Below are positions 6,971 to 7,119 of a DNA stretch of 7,119 nucleotides, one piece after another. Under the pieces are notes generated by a model that saw nothing but the letters and a program-made list of their open reading frames with translations, made no database searches and was not told the DNA's origin. The stretch is from the NCBI GenBank assembly GCA_013043945.1, contig JABEUW010000043.1, positions 1 through 7,119 of the forward strand. Direction: 5' to 3'. Made by a program: the position numbers and the translations under genes. Each line of letters starts with the position of its first letter. The stretch's first letter is position 1. This DNA is from Vulcanimicrobiota bacterium (lineage in GTDB: Bacteria; Vulcanimicrobiota; Vulcanimicrobiia; Vulcanimicrobiales; Vulcanimicrobiaceae).

Positions 6971-7119
6971 ATGCACAAACTTTCTCTTCGCGCGGTGGCC
7001 GCTGGTGCGGCTCTAATCGCGCTAGGGCTCTCGGCGGCGCCTGCCGCCGCTACCACGAGCGAGGCCTTTGCGACCAACGTGGTCGGCGGTGCGAACACCG
7101 CGATCAAGAACGCCATGAA
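6971..7119 (+). CDS. Exported protein, N-terminal fragment (function unknown)
   Basis: An open frame starts at ATG 6971 and runs off the window without a stop, giving 49 complete codons. GGAG at 6961-6964 stands six bases before this ATG, which favours it over the in-frame ATG at 6965 that directly abuts the GGAG. The first residues form a Sec signal peptide: basic start (Lys3, Arg7), hydrophobic core (about 8-23) and an Ala-rich APAAA (23-27) that suits signal peptidase I cleavage near residue 27. The mature part begins TTSEAFATNVVGGANTAIK, small-residue rich, with no recognisable domain in the portion seen. It should be periplasmic, surface or secreted. It lies 104 bases after the RND pump on the same strand, so it could be read from the same transcript or from its own promoter. 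An outer-membrane or periplasmic partner of the pump is possible but not shown. Confidence 0.7.
   Translation, partial: MHKLSLRAVAAGAALIALGLSAAPAAATTSEAFATNVVGGANTAIKNAM

Overview
The window is a GC-rich, gene-dense stretch of a bacterial chromosome. The genes are: the 3' end of a dihydrolipoyl dehydrogenase gene; lipB; a Sco1/SenC gene on the minus strand; a TPR/ATP-grasp gene; lipA; a large RND efflux transporter gene; and the first codons of a secreted protein. No rRNA, tRNA, CRISPR array or mobile element is visible, and no gap without a gene exceeds about 105 bases. The codon style, the non-ATG starts (TTG, GTG) and the Sco protein and HAE1-type pump fit an aerobic, diderm, high-GC bacterium. 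A deep-branching lineage such as Candidatus Eremiobacterota is my guess, but it rests on general impression and is not proven by any marker here.

Layout: 2-154 (+) is the end of lpdA. 187-810 (+) is lipB, 32 bases later and probably starting further upstream than the TTG. 811-890 is a short convergent gap with no convincing terminator. 891-1460 (-) is a Sco lipoprotein. 1461-1555 is a divergent intergenic region with two sets of short direct repeats. 1556-2713 (+) is a TPR plus ATP-grasp protein of unknown substrate. 2714-2778 holds a hairpin and a possible -10 box. 2779-3681 (+) is lipA. 3678-6866 (+) is an RND pump whose GTG start overlaps the lipA stop by four bases. 6867-6970 is a gap with a small inverted repeat. 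6971-7119 (+) is the start of an exported protein that runs off the window.

The unifying theme is lipoic acid. LipB transfers an octanoyl group from acyl carrier protein to lipoyl domains, LipA inserts the two sulfurs, and dihydrolipoyl dehydrogenase reoxidises the finished cofactor in 2-oxoacid dehydrogenase complexes. The Sco protein (copper/thiol chemistry for cytochrome oxidase), the ATP-grasp protein and the pump have no obvious biochemical link to this pathway. The most notable points are a lysine-to-glutamine change at the expected catalytic lysine of LipB, the uncharacterised TPR/ATP-grasp protein lying just before lipA, and the coupling of lipA to an RND pump with no adjacent membrane fusion protein. 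I did not find a clearly new multi-gene system.
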